A stretch of 64,000 nt of DNA from positions 310,001-374,000 of the forward strand of contig OZ251242.1 of the NCBI GenBank assembly GCA_965240325.2. Direction: 5' to 3'. Both the position numbers and the translations under genes were made by a program. Below are positions 1-9,669 of the stretch, in pieces. The first letter of the stretch is position 1. Each line of letters begins with the position of its first letter. Origin of the DNA: Rebecca billardiae RCC1528 (Eukaryota; Haptophyta). Under the pieces are notes generated by a model, which was not told the DNA's origin, did not search any database, and saw only the letters and a program-made list of their open reading frames with translations.

Positions 1-2098
1 CAAGGGCCAAAGTATCAAGCGCTGCGCACGACAACCAACTCGCGCGATTCACCGCCGCGCGTCGGGCTCGGTGCGGAAAGGCCCTCATCACGAGGTGTCT
101 CGCGGGCGGGAAGCGCCATCGCGCGCGACGCAAGATTTGGCGCGGCCTTCTGAACTCGATCGCCGGAATCCTCGCACCGGACTGTCGTCGCTCGCGGTCC
201 CTCAGCCGAAAGCCCACGTCCGCCTGCATGGCGTCGACGGTGACCAATGCGACGGAAGCGCAGGGCCAACGGCGTACGACGCGCAGCGGACGCACCTCCC
301 GGGTCTGTCGCCGTGGCAGCAACCGCGTCTTCGCGAATTGGCGACCCTCGCCGCAGCGCGACGCAGACAAGCCCGTGATGCCATCCGCAGAGAGATGAAT
401 CGTCGAGCATGCAGCATTGACGCGCCATCCTCGTCCATGGCGCAGGCGCTGCGGGACGAGGAGGAAGTCGGCACGCCGGTGACGGATGCGCTGCGATTCA
501 TGTGCCCACGTGAGCAGCTCGTGCCCACTCTCGATCGCGAGTGGCACACGCTGTCGCTGTGCGCGCGCGCGCGCACAACCAACAGCTTCTCGTGTCGCCG
601 AGACACGCGGGCGCCAGACCTGTCGAAGAGGCGAAGAGCGACGACCGCGTGAACGTCAACGCGCTCGTGCTCAGCGTGGCGGCCGTGTACGACGTCAACG
701 CGACCTGCGCCGAGCCCATCATGCCCGGAGCAGACATCGGCAAGCATCCTCGCAACGACCGCTCTCGGCTGACGGCAGGAGGACATGCACATGATCTACT
801 CTGGCGGCTTCGTCGGCGGCGAGGCGCTCGATTACGCCATCGCGGTCGAGATGCGGCACATACAGCGCGTACCCGCGCTCGCGCGGAGCAACGGGCTACC
901 CGCCCCGCCCCGCGTGCTGCACATTCCCTCGTGGGTGTGGGCCTCGCTGATGCGCACAGACTCGTGTACTCAGTACTGACGTGCCACGCGGGAGAACTTC
1001 AGGTGTCACTGGTCCTCGCCCTCGGACTGATGTGGATCCGTCACCCACGGCCACGAGCGAATTTGGAAAGACGCGAACTCGCAGAGAAACATCGCGACAG
1101 CACTGGCACGGCCCGCCGAGGCGACCCCCCCCCGCGGGGCCCGCCCGCCAGGGCACAGTTTGTTGGGCCGCGCGAATTTCACCGCCGCGGAAAGCCGGGG
1201 CGGATAGTCCCCCTCAGGGCACCATCAGGGCGGGGGGTTTGATGGTCGTAGATGACTCTTCTTCAGGCCTTGGCATCGCTGGGCGACTCGTATCCACCTC
1301 TCTCCAGCTCCTGTTGTCCCTGCTTCCGCATGGCCTGTGTCTGTGAAGTGTGAACTCTGTGATCGACGTGCCACCGGCCGAGACCGTGCACGGGGCATTC
1401 AAGACAAGTGCATAATGCCGTCAGGGGGAGGCCGGAGTTGTCGGTGGTGGATGTTTGCGCATCGTTCATGGAATGCCGTCAGCGCTCGCAGCTCGCATGT
1501 AGTTTCGCTCGCCGCTCCAGGGCCAGCGTCTCCGCTCCTGTGTTAGTATACCAGCCAGGCATTACGGTGATTGCTTTTTGAATTGGGATTTTTCTGCAGC
1601 TTCTGTCGTGTATGGCTCTGGAGCTCTTCCAAGGGGGTGTCTGCAAGGATCGGATGGGCTCGAGAGCTCGCGCACGCGCTGGCAGCCTCCCTCCGAAGGC
1701 TACGTGCACTGCTCGCGTTCACTCATCCAGGAGCGCAGGGTAAGAATCCGAGCAGGGCGCCCGCGCGGGCGGGCGTACGATCAAAGATCACAGCAGCGGT
1801 CGCTTGCACAAGCCAAACGACAATGGAGGTACATTACAGGCGCCAATGTGCGTAGATACCTCAAGCACGTACATGTCACACAATCCGCAACGCCACACGC
1901 GCCGTCGCGCCCGTGGTGTCCGCGTGGGCGCTCCCTCGTTGTGCGAGAGATGGCCCACGCTGGGAGCGATGGGCAGCCATCTCGCGAGCCGCGGCAACGC
2001 TTTTGAGCCGGACTGGCGCCCCGAGGGGGAATAGGACTTGGCCTCGCGCGCACCGGGGGACGGCCCTTCCTTCGGTGGGGGGGGGCGCATTGGCTGCC
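1..2098. other. Gene-poor left edge with coding-like debris
   Basis: I find no convincing complete gene here. The first 1.2 kb is GC-rich, and open stretches at 439-560, 640-790 and 785-979 (+) lie in different frames. The last reads HMIYSGGFVGGEALDYAI and looks protein-like, but it has no recognisable domain and no consistent splice joins. This may be a decayed gene or exons of a gene that begins left of the window. From 1240 to 2098 the base composition is mixed and I see no feature except a short dispersed repeat at 2002-2033. Confidence 0.3.
2002..2033 (+). repeat. Short dispersed repeat, copy 1 (partner at 16764-16795)
   Basis: About 32 bases starting CTTTTGAGCCGGACTGG are repeated almost exactly at 16764-16795 in the same orientation. 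Nothing else nearby matches between the two sites. It may be a remnant of a mobile element end. Only the repetition itself is directly seen. Confidence 0.6.
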
Positions 2099-4978
2099 AT
2101 GTCGAGCGGCGGGCGCGAGCGACGCGTGCCGGGCAACTACGGCTCGAACGGGCTGCGATCAGACGGCACGAGCTTCAACGTCGGCAACCAGCTCGGCGAC
2201 CGCCCGTCCATTCGCCTTTTCGGCCACTACAACAGTGGGGCAGCCATGGCTGCTATCTTGTCAGGCGGTGCGCCTGACGAGGGAGAGGACGATGCGGCGC
2301 GCGCGGGCAGCGCGTTCCCGCGCGGGGTGGAGGTCGACGTGTCCGACTCGCCGCCCGCTCGCCCGGCTACTGCGCCCAGGCGCTCCTCTGCGCCGCCGGC
2401 CGAGCTTGGCGCTGACGCGCGCCGCCTTCCCGAGCCGCGGCGCCGAGCGGACGCGGAGGTGCCCGCGCGGCTGACAACCGCGTCGCGCTCGACGCGGGCA
2501 CCCGCAGCGCGTACGCCACCGGGCGCGAGCGCGCGCGAAGGGCCCGACATCTTCAAGCGACCGTCGACAGCAGCGGCTACGGCGGCGCCGCGCGTCGGTG
2601 CCGGCACGTGCCAAGCCAGTGTCCGAGGCGGCGCGCCCCGGCGCGGCTCTGAGCCGACGCCCTCGGGGCGCACACCCGCGCCGCCCCCCGCCATTTCCAC
2701 GCCGCCGCCCAGTGGCAGCCCCTTCGCGCCCTCCGCCATCCTGCCCCGCTCGCCAACGGCTCCGGTTGAGGGCGGCGGCGCACAGCAGGGGCCGGAGGAG
2801 CCCCCGTCCACGCCGCCCAGCGGAGGGGAGCAGGCGGCGCCCTCCGGTGGGGCCGCGGACGAGGCCGCCGCCGCCACCGATCGCAGCTGGTACACCGTGC
2901 GCACCGTCGAGGGCGACGCGCACGGCGCGGCGGTGAGCGCGCGCGCGGCCCAGCTGGCCTTGCCCTCCCTCGCAGAGCAAGGCGCGCGCGCAGGCGCGCC
3001 GTCGGCGCCGCATCGCCCGACGGCGGCGCGCACGAGCGCGGCCGGCGCGGAGGCGGGGGGCCGCACCGCCAGGGCGCTCGACGAGCGGGCGCAGCCGGGC
3101 GCCGGCGCGCAGCCCAGAGGCGCGGCGGGTGCGGAGGCCCGCGGCGGCGCGGCCGGGCCGGCTGGCGCGGCCGCGGTGCGGCGTGGCTCGCGCAGCGGCG
3201 GCGGCGGGGGGGGCCCAAGCTTTGTCTTGCTTGAGCCGCGCAAGCCGCCGCCGCCGTCGCACCCGGCCGCCCTCGCCGCCGCGGCCGGCGCGGCCGGCGC
3301 CGCCTCGGCGCCCGCCGCCGCGCCCGAGGCGGACGCGGACGCGCGCGGCGAGGCCGCGGGCGGTGCGGGCAATGCGGGTAATGCGGGTACCGACGTCGGC
3401 ACCGTGCCCGGGGTGATTGTGATGGAGTCTCGGCACCGCCCGCCGCCCGCCGAGCTGCCCGCCCAGCCGGCCTCGCCGCAGCACACCCCCTCTGCCGCGG
3501 CCGAGGCTCCGCCGCCGCGTCCCGCCTCGCCCGCGCGCGAGCCGCCGCCGCCGCCGCCGCCGCCTGCCGCCGCCGAGCCACCGCCGACGCCACCGGCCAA
3601 GCCCGCCGCGCGCCGCGCCTCTGTCTCCTTTGCGGCGCCGCCGCTGTCCGACGGCGCGCGGCTGAACGAGCAGTGCGCGCTTGTCCTCACGCGCGCGCGC
3701 ACGCAGCCGCACTCGCTCCTCCCCGCGCTCGAGCGCCGCCTCGCCGCGTTCCGAGGGCGCGACTGGGTGCGCGATGGGCACACGGTTGTGCGCACGGCGG
3801 AGGGCGCGGTGGCGGTCCGCGAGGCCATCGCCACACTCGCGGTGGCGCCGGCGCTGCGGCCCGTGCGCGCGTCCGAGGGCCTGCGCCGCGCCGCGCGGGA
3901 CCACGCGTCCGACCTCGGACCGCGCGGCGGCACCGAGCACGTCGGCTCCGACGGCAGCCATCCCGCGGACCGCATCGAGCGCTATGGCTCGTGGCAGCGC
4001 GCGCACGCGAGCGTGCTGCACTTTGGGCGGCTGCGCGGCGCGGCGCCGGCCGACGCCGAGTCGGCGTCCGAGCCGGAGGTGCGCGCGGCGCTGGAGGAGG
4101 CGGTGCTCACGCTGCTCATCGACGACGGCGACCCCGCGCGCGGGCACCGGCGCACCCTCCTCGACGCCGACTACGCCCACGTCGGCGCCGCCGCGGCCGA
4201 GCACACGGGGTACGGCGCCGTGCTAGTGCTCGAGCTCGCCGCCGAGTACGCGGAGGCCGAGCCGGAGAAGAATGATTCGAATAATACTCGTTCTGTGGCG
4301 AATATGAATGACGAGAAGTCGACGAGTCTTCAGAAGTCTCAGCCGCAGGAGAAGCAGGGTGCCGCCGGTGGGATGGGGCAGGGTCAGCCGGCGAGAGCGG
4401 GCGAGCACGATCGGCACGCGTCGGCGGCAGGGGCGGCGAGGCCCACGCCGCAGCAGGGCGGCGGAGCGGCCGAAGATGAGCGCGGCGCGCCCGCGCGTGT
4501 GCGGGCCGGGATGGGACCGCCGCGGGGCGCGGGCGGGCGTGAGCGCACGCCGCCGCCGCCCGCCGCGCGCGGCGGCGGGCTGTGTGCGCACTGCGGCGAG
4601 CCTGTCAACGGCGGCGTCCGCCTCGCCGCAGAGCCAGCGCAGGGCCAGCCGGAGCGTGTGTACCATTCGCAATGCTTTGCGTGCGCGCGCTGTGCGCGCG
4701 AGCTCGGTGGCGGCACCTTCAGACTCGACCGCGGCGGCGCCGCCGTCTGCCACCAGTGCTTCGCGGATGAGGTGGCGGAGCGGTGCGCCGCGTGCGGCCG
4801 GCCGGTGCTCGACACGGTGCTCACCGCGCTCGGCCGCGCGTGGCACCCGGACTGCTTCGCGTGCGGGCGCTGTGGCAAAGTGCTCGGCCGCGGCGCGGAC
4901 GACGAGACGCGCTTCCTCCGCGGCCGCGACGGGGAGACACCGCTGTGCGAGCCGTGCGGGCGCGCGGTGGGCGTCTGA
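2099..4978 (+). CDS. CAP (SCP/YkwD-like) and double LIM domain protein
   Basis: Single-exon protein of 959 residues. The frame is open from 1913, but the ATG at 2099 is preferred because of its G at -3 and because the upstream extension has no ATG-led support. Residues about 1-515 are low-complexity, rich in Ala, Pro and Gly. Residues about 520-717 form a CAP domain of the bacterial YkwD type: it shows HVGSDGSHPADRIERYG, LLIDDGDPARGHRRTLLD and a late H-x-GYG strand. A short polar linker (about 720-750) with unusually low GC and Asn/Ser/Lys-rich codons follows. Two C-terminal zinc LIM domains lie at about 827-890 and 895-955, with the CxxC...HxxC...CxxC pattern. CAP domains are usually secreted and LIM domains are usually intracellular, so the combination is odd. 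No signal peptide is obvious, so a cytosolic scaffold role is inferred. Confidence 0.85.
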   Translation: MSSGGRERRVPGNYGSNGLRSDGTSFNVGNQLGDRPSIRLFGHYNSGAAMAAILSGGAPDEGEDDAARAGSAFPRGVEVDVSDSPPARPATAPRRSSAPPAELGADARRLPEPRRRADAEVPARLTTASRSTRAPAARTPPGASAREGPDIFKRPSTAAATAAPRVGAGTCQASVRGGAPRRGSEPTPSGRTPAPPPAISTPPPSGSPFAPSAILPRSPTAPVEGGGAQQGPEEPPSTPPSGGEQAAPSGGAADEAAAATDRSWYTVRTVEGDAHGAAVSARAAQLALPSLAEQGARAGAPSAPHRPTAARTSAAGAEAGGRTARALDERAQPGAGAQPRGAAGAEARGGAAGPAGAAAVRRGSRSGGGGGGPSFVLLEPRKPPPPSHPAALAAAAGAAGAASAPAAAPEADADARGEAAGGAGNAGNAGTDVGTVPGVIVMESRHRPPPAELPAQPASPQHTPSAAAEAPPPRPASPAREPPPPPPPPAAAEPPPTPPAKPAARRASVSFAAPPLSDGARLNEQCALVLTRARTQPHSLLPALERRLAAFRGRDWVRDGHTVVRTAEGAVAVREAIATLAVAPALRPVRASEGLRRAARDHASDLGPRGGTEHVGSDGSHPADRIERYGSWQRAHASVLHFGRLRGAAPADAESASEPEVRAALEEAVLTLLIDDGDPARGHRRTLLDADYAHVGAAAAEHTGYGAVLVLELAAEYAEAEPEKNDSNNTRSVANMNDEKSTSLQKSQPQEKQGAAGGMGQGQPARAGEHDRHASAAGAARPTPQQGGGAAEDERGAPARVRAGMGPPRGAGGRERTPPPPAARGGGLCAHCGEPVNGGVRLAAEPAQGQPERVYHSQCFACARCARELGGGTFRLDRGGAAVCHQCFADEVAERCAACGRPVLDTVLTALGRAWHPDCFACGRCGKVLGRGADDETRFLRGRDGETPLCEPCGRAVGV

Positions 4979-5159
4979 ATAGCTATACGTCATCTCGCGA
5001 CGACACACACCGCGTGGCAGGCGTCTATCGACCCTAAACCGGCGGCGGCCCCTCTGTCAAGTGCGACATAACCCGCCAGCCACTATTAGCTACTAAGACT
5101 GTTACAAAATCTGTTACGCTGTACTACTAGCAGTAGCTACAAAAGAAGTTTAGCGCCGA

Positions 5160-5218
5160 TACTGTCGTCAATCTCGCCTGCCTGAGCTGTGTGCGTCTCT
5201 TATTCTTAGTAAACTGTA
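5160..5218 (+). repeat. Dispersed repeat family, copy 1
   Basis: A stretch containing CCTGAGCTGTGTGCGTCTCT followed by TATTCTTAGTAAACTGTA is shared with 28421-28468 in the same orientation and with 61725-61767 in reverse. At 61616-61780 it forms one arm of a foldback structure, which suggests that it is the end of a small mobile element. The copy at 28421 lacks about 10 bases near its left end. Confidence 0.75.
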
Positions 5219-5232
5219 CATCAAGGGTCCGG

Positions 5233-5252
5233 CCAAGGGTGTCCACCCTTGG
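5233..5252 (+). promoter_or_regulatory. Perfect 9-bp hairpin upstream of the 5304 start
   Basis: CCAAGGGTG and CACCCTTGG form a 9-bp perfect stem with a 2-base loop. It is flanked by direct copies of GGTCCGGCC, about 50 bases before the first ATG of the next gene. If transcribed it would sit in the leader. A regulatory role is inference only. Confidence 0.4.
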
Positions 5253-5303
5253 TCCGGCCGGGCGCCGGCCCAGCCATCCAGCCGGGCCCAACGGGCGGGC
5301 CGG

Positions 5304-6443
5304 ATGAGCAGCGCGGAAACTTCCGCGCGCCGGCATTCGCTGCCGGCCGCCGTCGTCGTCGTCAGCCCGCTTTCGTCCTCGTCCTTGCCGCCGACGCAAA
5401 CGCACGCACACGCGCCGATGTCGTCGACCAGCACCGAGCATCAGATGCTTGCAGACGTGACCCCGCCCATCGCCATCATCGCACTCAGCTCGTTCGTCGT
5501 CGCCCTCGCCGCCTCGTTCATCTGCGCCAACGACGCCGGGCAGTGCACCGGCGGCGTCGCGCTCGCCCTCGCGGCCGGCTCGCTCGGCCTCGGCGCGTCC
5601 GCCGCGTTCCTCGCGTGCCACCTGCAGCTCGGCGCGAGCGAGGCGTGTGCAAAGATCGTCCCATACCTCACCATTGCGCTCGCCGCCTGGTGGGGTATCG
5701 CCGCCATCGTGCTGACCTCCGCCGGACCGTTTGTCCATGTCTCGAACGGTTACGTGGCCGCGTGGGTGGGCGCGGCCGCGTCGGTTCGCGCGGCGATGCT
5801 CGCCTCGGCGCGCGTGCGCGGGCTGGCGGAGACCATCGAGCGCGGCTATCACTCCGCCGTGGCGAGCGTCCCGTTCTCCCTCGCCGTCCTCGGCGCCGCC
5901 TCGCTCGTTGAGCTCATCGCAGCCGCCGTGCCTTGCTCGGTGCTCAGCGGGCGCTGCGCTGGCTACAGCGCCTTCGCCGTCGCGGCGGGCGTGATCGGCT
6001 TGGCGAGCGCGGGCGTGCTCGCGCTGGGCTCCAAGCTCCTCGAGACGCGGCTCCACGCGCGCGCGCCCCTCGGCCTGGCCCTCTTCGCCAGCGCCTGGTG
6101 GGCGTGCGCCGCGCTGCTGCTGACGTTCGTCCGCCCTTTCACGTTTGCCGGAAACGGCTTCTTTTCCACGTGGCTCGCGGCGGCGGCAGCGGCGCACCTC
6201 GCGTACGAGAAGCTGGCGAGCGCGCAGCTGGCGAGCGCGCAGGCGAGCGGCGCACACGACAAGCAGCCGGCCACGTGGTCGGACGTGCCGACGAGCGCGG
6301 GAACTGGCGGCCCCGATCACGCAGATGCAGGTGGCACCGGGGCGGCATCTGATTCTGCACCAGGCGTCGGCGCAGCAGACAGCCGCCAGGCACCGTCCGC
6401 AGACAAGAACTACTCGTCGTCATCATTGTCAGCGGCCGTGTGA
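5304..6443 (+). CDS. Multi-pass membrane protein with an internally duplicated four-helix unit
   Basis: Protein of 379 residues in one exon. Alternative start ATGs lie at 5304 and 5418, and the second removes a polar leader. About eight hydrophobic helices occupy residues 50-330, followed by a polar, low-complexity tail. The two halves look like repeats: the first has AAWWGIAAIVLTSAGPF then NGYVAAWVGAAA, and the second has SAWWACAALLLTFVRPF then NGFFSTWLAAAA. I do not recognise a named family. The four-helix repeats loosely recall tetraspan (MARVEL-like) layouts, but I see no diagnostic residues. It probably sits in a membrane; the substrate or partner is unknown. Confidence 0.75.
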   Translation: MSSAETSARRHSLPAAVVVVSPLSSSSLPPTQTHAHAPMSSTSTEHQMLADVTPPIAIIALSSFVVALAASFICANDAGQCTGGVALALAAGSLGLGASAAFLACHLQLGASEACAKIVPYLTIALAAWWGIAAIVLTSAGPFVHVSNGYVAAWVGAAASVRAAMLASARVRGLAETIERGYHSAVASVPFSLAVLGAASLVELIAAAVPCSVLSGRCAGYSAFAVAAGVIGLASAGVLALGSKLLETRLHARAPLGLALFASAWWACAALLLTFVRPFTFAGNGFFSTWLAAAAAAHLAYEKLASAQLASAQASGAHDKQPATWSDVPTSAGTGGPDHADAGGTGAASDSAPGVGAADSRQAPSADKNYSSSSLSAAV

Positions 6444-7610
6444 TCCCCGCCGCTGCGCCCCCGGAGCGCCGTCGCTTGCGCCCATGGCAGCGTCGGACCG
6501 GTTCCGAGCTCGCGGGCCACCGTCAGGCCGCGATGTGAGCTACCACTCAGCGCAGGCGTTCAAAATACACACGCGCATTGCAGAGGATGCACTCGCCATA
6601 GGCGGCAGGTTTATTCCAGCGCGCCACCCAAGTTGACGCGCGGCGCCTGCTGATGACGAACGACCCACTAACTATTGCCAGTCTGGACTAACTTTGAAGT
6701 TTGAGCTCTGACGACGAGAGCGGTGGCACCCTGCTGTGCTGAGGCTTCAGCTCCTAACTCCTGAGACGGAACAGCAGTCGCGTCGGAGTATGAGTTACTC
6801 CGCCGACCGACAGCCGATCGGGGTCCCGCGGTCCGCGCGTCAGCGGCCGGACAGTACGGTCTGCCCGGTAGTGCTGACTCTGCCGATCACGACGACTGTG
6901 ACTCGATGATGATCGATGAGTCTAGTTCGGATCGGAGGCTCTGTCTCGGCGAGCACGGTCGTACGCCCCGGGAGTACGGTCGATCACGGATCAGTGCTGC
7001 TGCTGTTCAACGGTGTGCCGTCTAACTGAATTACTGAATCTGAATTGCGTCAGCTTGCAAGTCGGTATATAGCCGCAGTCCGACGGATCGATCTAATTAG
7101 TATATATATATAATATATACTAATCAAAGTGCTCTGAGATGATGCTGATGCATGATACATATATATATATATATTCAGCAGCGCAGTCTGATTACTGTGC
7201 GCCCGCGCACGGTCCACGCACGGATTGGACCACGGTGCGCATGTATGCCGTGATGCAGCAGACTGGCAGCAGATCGAGTCTGCCAGCCAGCCAGGCTCCG
7301 TTACCGTATCAATACCGCGCGGCGCGGCGCGCCCTGCTCACGCTGCGGCCCTAAATCGTACGCGACTCATCATCAGACTACCGTCGGCACTCGATCGCGC
7401 GCATCCGGTCCGATCAGTCGCGCGCCGGAGTCGTCATCTTTACGCGCATGGTCATGATGAAGACTATATATACATGACCGCGTTCCGCGGTCCTTCCATA
7501 GAACCAACGTAGTTAGGGGCCCGCGGTGCACCCTCCGTCGGCATATGCTGTCCGTCCAACGCGCGGCCGTAGCGGCAGCAGCAGCGCGGAGCGCCGTCGA
7601 GCACGCGCGG
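6444..7610. other. Intergenic region, no gene seen
   Basis: A mixed-composition spacer with short TA-rich tracts around 7095-7130 and 7158-7175. The ORFs are short and their translations are not protein-like. No domain, RNA gene or clear element is visible. Confidence 0.6.
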
Positions 7611-7619
7611 CAAACGAAT

Positions 7620-8460
7620 AATGGAATATTATGCAGCGCGGGCGAGTCGACGGTCTGGAAAATGCGCGATCACGCCACAGCAGGCTGGCAGAGCCCGCCC
7701 GAGCTGCAGCATGCGCCGTAGGTGCTGCCCCAAGCTCTCGACTGCCCGTAAGCGGCGGCATGTGCGGCGGCGCCGGCGGCGGCCATGCTGCCCCGCCGTT
7801 GCGCGCCGCGGGGCGCTGCCGGCACCTCCGTGGTGAAGCGCACAGCGCTCGAGCCCACAGGGGCTGGCGACCGTCAAACCGACACCCCATGACGCGGGGC
7901 TGCGTGTGCCAGCTGCGCGCACCCCCTGGGCCCACCTGGCCCGCTCGAGCAGCTCGCGCCTTGGGTGCGCACAGCGGCTCGAGCATACCGTGGTATGGGA
8001 CGCCTGCTGCGGTGCCGCCGAGCACGTGCGGCCGAGGGTCACGCAGCACGGGCGACTCGACGGCGGCGAGCAGGCGCGACGGCCTCGCCGCGCCGCGGTA
8101 GAGCCTGCCCGGGCTGCAGCACGCCGTAGGAGCAGCCCAGCGCCCTCCTCCGCCCTCCAGCTTCGGCGCGCGTAGCAGGCCCGGCGGCGGCCATGCTGGC
8201 GTGCCCAAGCAAGCAGGCAGATGGGCGCGGCCGGCCGCGCCGTCGCAAAGCGCGCAGAACTCGAGCTCGGGGGGGCGGACGGCCGCCAAACTGGCGCCGC
8301 AGGACGTGGCACTGCGTGCGCCAGCTGCGCGCACCCGCTGCGCCCGCGTAGCCCGTGCGAGCGCCGCGCCTCGAGCACACGCCGCAGCAGCTCGACACAG
8401 CCACTGCAGCGCGCACGCAGCCTGCACGCCGTGGCCCGTCGGCATCTTGGAAGCCGCCGA
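7620..8460. repeat. Diverged tandem duplication, two units of about 415 bp
   Basis: The segments 7620-8040 and 8041-8460 can be aligned at several anchor points: a GCGAGTCGACGG/GCGACTCGACGG start, CCCGAGCTGCAGCA versus CCGGGCTGCAGCA, GGCGGCGGCCATGCTG in both, and a later shared GCCAGCTGCGCGCACC. They are clearly related but considerably diverged. A 423-codon frame (7513-8784, minus) runs through both units. It begins and ends outside the repeat, has no recognisable domain and probably only reflects high GC. The region is treated as non-coding repeat DNA. Confidence 0.6.
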
Positions 8461-9669
8461 GAGCGTGTGCTTTCCCCGCACGACGGCGGTAGCTGCCGCG
8501 ATGTATACGAGCGTGCTGCCGCGCCGGCCGCCGCTGCCCGGCCGCCGCGCCGGCCTCCACTCCGCGCCCGCTGCGCGTCCGCAGCTGGCAGCTGCGCTGC
8601 TGCGCCCGCCGTCAGCCGGCGGCGGTGGCTGCCCGCGCTCGCTGGGCGACCACTCGATGATGCGCGCAGCGTAAAGTGCGCGCTGGGCACCTCCTCGTCG
8701 CGTGCAATTTCGAGGTAGTCCTGCATCTGCTCCTGCATCAGCCCCTCCCACCCTGCGCGCGGGCGCGGACGGAGTCGCACGCACGCGGTCCGATCGACGA
8801 TCGATCGAGGGCGCGGGCCGCGGCAGCGGGACGGGCGTCGACGCGCAGGTTAGTTAGGTATGGTGCCGGCGCTTCCCGCAGGCGTTGCGCGCTTGGGGCG
8901 AGTGGGGCGCGTGGGCGAGACCAGCAGCCAGCCAGCCCACGCCACCGGGGCGAGGGCACCGGCGCGGCGCGCACGCCTTTGCACGGCATCCAAACGCTGG
9001 CGGGCGGGTAACCTGTTTTCACAAGCGCCTCTCTTTCATTATGGGCTTATGGCACAGGAGTACAGGACGAGGTTCATCCATCGAGGCAAGCGGGTAACTG
9101 GCTTTAAATAGCGCTATTCAAAAGAATCTCTTTCAATATTATGAGGAGGTTCATCCATCGAGGCAGACGGGTAACTTGGTTGGACAAGCGCCATTGAAAA
9201 GAATATATCTTTTAATATGACGAGGCGGTTCATCCATCGAGACAGACGGGTAACGTATTTGAACAAGCACTATTCAAAAGAATCTGGCTTCATAGCTGTT
9301 TTCGACCCAAAACAATCAAACGTCGCTCGGCAAACTCGTACTTCAGCATACAAGAGGGATAGGAATACTCACTTGTTTCACCCCCGGGGTATCTGATCCC
9401 ACGTCCGTCCATAGTAGATACAAGAATTGCAGCGGGCGCGGCCTTTTAAGCTGTGATGGACAGCATACCCCCCCTCAAAAAGTCGAAAACTCACCCTCCA
9501 ACAGCCCTCAAAATCGTCCCCCATCCCCTTTTCTTTGATCAAAAGATCTTTTTGACAACGTAGTGAGGGCCCCCGGCGGGGCTCCACGCTACGCGCTCCG
9601 CCCTGCACCGCGGGCCATCATGATGCATGCATGATTGATCATCAGCAGACATCATCAGTCACCGCGCCA
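8461..9669. other. Intergenic region before the ABC transporter
   Basis: GC-rich to about 9000, then a sharp drop in GC with the 77-base tandem repeats at 9000-9300. No gene is supported. The minus-strand frame at 9378-9608 is not protein-like. Confidence 0.5.
9000..9300. repeat. Tandem repeat, about 77-79 bp unit, three and a half copies
   Basis: The core GGTTCATCCATCGAG recurs at 9071, 9148 and 9227. Each copy is followed by ACGGGTAAC (or GCGGGTAAC) and then a CAAGC...ATT[CG]AAAAGAAT block. A partial unit begins at about 9005. GC is much lower here than in the surrounding DNA. The copies differ by point changes, so the array is not very recent. Confidence 0.8.

Larger units (their letters stand above)
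4979..5303. other. Intergenic spacer with dispersed repeat and hairpin
   Basis: The spacer between the CAP-LIM gene and the membrane-protein gene is AT-rich to about 5220 and then abruptly GC-rich. It holds the dispersed repeat at 5160-5218 and a hairpin at 5233-5252, which may lie in the 5' untranslated region of the next gene. No coding sequence is seen. Confidence 0.6.

Noticed and set aside
2261-4204. A 647-codon minus-strand frame and other long frames over the CAP-LIM gene
   Set aside because: They are Arg/Ala/Gly-rich antisense readings of a GC-rich gene that has clear domains on the plus strand.
7513-8784. 423-codon minus-strand frame
   Set aside because: It spans a diverged tandem duplication, has no recognisable domain, and overlapping frames of similar length exist on the same strand.
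9378-9608. Small minus-strand ORF
   Set aside because: Short, in repeat-rich spacer DNA, and without domain-like patterning.
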